Source: an uncultured Granulosicoccaceae bacterium (GTDB lineage Bacteria; Pseudomonadota; Gammaproteobacteria; CALCKW01). Taken from it: DNA of 41,722 nt. Within the stretch, counting starts at the first letter, position 1, and each line of letters starts with the position of its first letter. Shown here piece after piece: positions 40,512 to 41,722 of this stretch. A program made the position numbers and the translations under genes. The notes beneath the pieces were generated by a model. That model made no database searches. It was not told where the DNA came from and saw only the letters and a list, made by a program, of their open reading frames with translations. The stretch is from the NCBI GenBank assembly GCA_937925815.1, contig CALAMQ010000046.1:1-41722 (forward strand), written 5' to 3'.

Positions 40512-41722
40512 ATGACAACACCACTGCAACTCGTTTGGTTCAAGCGCGACCTGCGCGTGCACGACCACGCAGCGCTTGCGCGCGCTGCTGAACGCGGACC
40601 GGTGCTACCGCTCTATATCGTTGAGCCCGGTCTCTGGGCGCTTGGCGACCAAGCCGAAAGGCACTGGGCGTTCATCGCCGAGACGCTGATCGAATTGCGC
40701 GCCGAGCTCGCATCCCTCGGGCAGCCGCTGGTGATCCGGGTGGGCGAGGCGGTGCCGATTTTTGAGCGCGCGCGCAAACAGCTTGGCGTCGCGGCCATTT
40801 GGTCGCACGAAGAGACTGGCAACGGTTGGACCTATCAGCGCGATTTAGCCGTCGCGGCGTGGGCCGCAGACCGTGGAGTGCAGTGGCACGAGTTACAGCA
40901 AACAGGTGTGGTGCGGCCGCTCAAAAAACGGGATGGCTGGGCCGGGCGGTGGAACCGCTTTATGTCGGACCCGGTCGTGTCCGCCCCCGATTCTCTCGCG
41001 CCGCTCTCGGCTGTGGAGCCCGCCGATATACCAACTGCCACACACATTGGCATCACGCTCGCCCCCTGCCCCACACGCCAAAGTGGAGGACGTGCAGTTG
41101 GCCTCGCCACCTTAAAAGACTTCTTAAACGAACGCGGTGAGCCCTACCGCGCCGCGATGTCCAGCCCCGTCACGGGCGCTGCGCACTGCAGCCGCATCAG
41201 CCCCTACCTCGCGTGGGGCGCACTCTCAATGCGCGAAGTGGCGCACGCCACCTGGGCACGCCGCGCGGCGCTCAAAGCGCTCGACGGCCCGACAACCTGG
41301 CGGCAGTCGATGAGCAGTTTTGAAAGCCGCCTCCACTGGCGCGACCACTTTATGCAAAAACTCGAAGACGAGCCGCGCATGGAGTTCGAGAATCTGCACC
41401 GCGCTTACGACGGCTTGCGGCCCGTTGAACCGGATGCTGCGCGCTTACAATCCTGGTGCACAGGTGAAACCGGCCTGCCCTTTGTCGACGCCTGCATGCG
41501 CATGCTGATTCACACCGGTTGGATGAACTTCCGCATGCGCGCGATGCTGATGGCAGTCGCGAGCTACCACCTCTGGCTTGACTGGCGCGCCACCGGCGAA
41601 CACCTGGCACGGCAGTTCACCGACTACGAACCGGGCATCCACTGGTCTCAGGTGCAGATGCAGTCCGGCACCACCGGGATTAACACGGTGCGTATTTACA
41701 ACCCAATCAAACAAGGCATCGA
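40512..41722 (+). CDS. Cryptochrome/photolyase-family flavoprotein (3' end outside window)
   Basis: 403 residues before the window ends without a stop. The N-terminal antenna domain opens with LQLVWFKRDLRVHDHAAL, the standard photolyase beginning. The C-terminal FAD domain includes ISPYLAWGALSMREV, SFESRLHWRDHF, TGLPFVDACMRMLIHTGWMNFRMRAMLMAV and ARQFTDYEPGIHWSQ. The usual class I photolyase block (NNGGWQW and AGTGTD) is replaced by VQMQSGTTGINTVRIYNP. It is therefore a divergent branch, and DNA repair versus light-sensing cannot be decided. It is divergent from the Crp/Fnr gene. GC content and codon use match the neighbours. Confidence 0.9.
   Translation, partial: MTTPLQLVWFKRDLRVHDHAALARAAERGPVLPLYIVEPGLWALGDQAERHWAFIAETLIELRAELASLGQPLVIRVGEAVPIFERARKQLGVAAIWSHEETGNGWTYQRDLAVAAWAADRGVQWHELQQTGVVRPLKKRDGWAGRWNRFMSDPVVSAPDSLAPLSAVEPADIPTATHIGITLAPCPTRQSGGRAVGLATLKDFLNERGEPYRAAMSSPVTGAAHCSRISPYLAWGALSMREVAHATWARRAALKALDGPTTWRQSMSSFESRLHWRDHFMQKLEDEPRMEFENLHRAYDGLRPVEPDAARLQSWCTGETGLPFVDACMRMLIHTGWMNFRMRAMLMAVASYHLWLDWRATGEHLARQFTDYEPGIHWSQVQMQSGTTGINTVRIYNPIKQGI

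Overview
The window is GC-rich, gene-dense DNA from a Gram-negative bacterium. Lipoprotein signal sequences, periplasmic UshA, TRAP transporters, dihaem peroxidase and NAD-linked formate dehydrogenase all point to Proteobacteria. The TRAP, sarcosine/dimethylglycine dehydrogenase and DUF1800/DUF1501 content suggests a marine gammaproteobacterium, but no rRNA or marker gene is present to settle the taxonomy. I see no tRNA, rRNA, CRISPR array, transposase or phage gene.

Layout. 1-2.8 kb: the tail of a 2Fe-2S flavoprotein reductase, a luciferase-like oxidoreductase, a small secreted beta-rich protein and an MscS channel. 2.8-3.15 kb: an intergenic repeat cluster made of a 14-bp tandem array and two copies of a REP-like element. 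3.15-9.5 kb (minus strand): a formate module with the molybdenum formate dehydrogenase alpha subunit, a fused FdsG-FdsB diaphorase subunit, and formate-tetrahydrofolate ligase. 9.75-18.3 kb: a TerB-like protein divergent from a DUF2235 membrane hydrolase, a DUF1801 protein, UshA nucleotidase, and a DUF1800/DUF1501 export pair. 18.3-18.8 kb: a hypoxanthine-DNA glycosylase.

18.8-28.2 kb is the most interesting part. A Gfo/Idh/MocA protein and a GntR/UTRA regulator read leftward. Reading rightward is a tightly overlapping operon of an SsuD-type FMNH2 monooxygenase, an aldo/keto reductase, a flavin reductase and TRAP transporter subunits Q and M. After a Sel1 protein and a MauG-like dihaem peroxidase comes the TRAP binding protein P. 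The monooxygenase, reductase and flavin reductase trio matches in kind the sulfoquinovose monooxygenase (SmoC/SmoB/SmoA) pathway. Here it is wired to a TRAP importer and a Gfo/Idh/MocA enzyme rather than an ABC importer and a GH31 glycosidase. I propose an oxidative desulfonation system for a sulfosugar or other alkanesulfonate; the substrate is inferred, not shown.

28.4-41.7 kb: a phytanoyl-CoA-type dioxygenase, gamma-glutamyltransferase, 1-Cys peroxiredoxin, an FAD/GcvT sarcosine/dimethylglycine dehydrogenase, an aldose-1-epimerase-like protein, ChaC gamma-glutamylcyclotransferase, a small uncharacterised protein, a type II haloacid dehalogenase, a class V aminotransferase of the serine/alanine-glyoxylate type, two DUF2892 membrane proteins with a Crp/Fnr regulator, and a photolyase/cryptochrome cut by the window end.

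Two themes connect distant genes. One-carbon flow could run from methylated glycines (dehydrogenase with GcvT domain) through tetrahydrofolate, Fhs and formate to NADH. Glutathione turnover is suggested by gamma-glutamyltransferase, ChaC and the peroxiredoxin.
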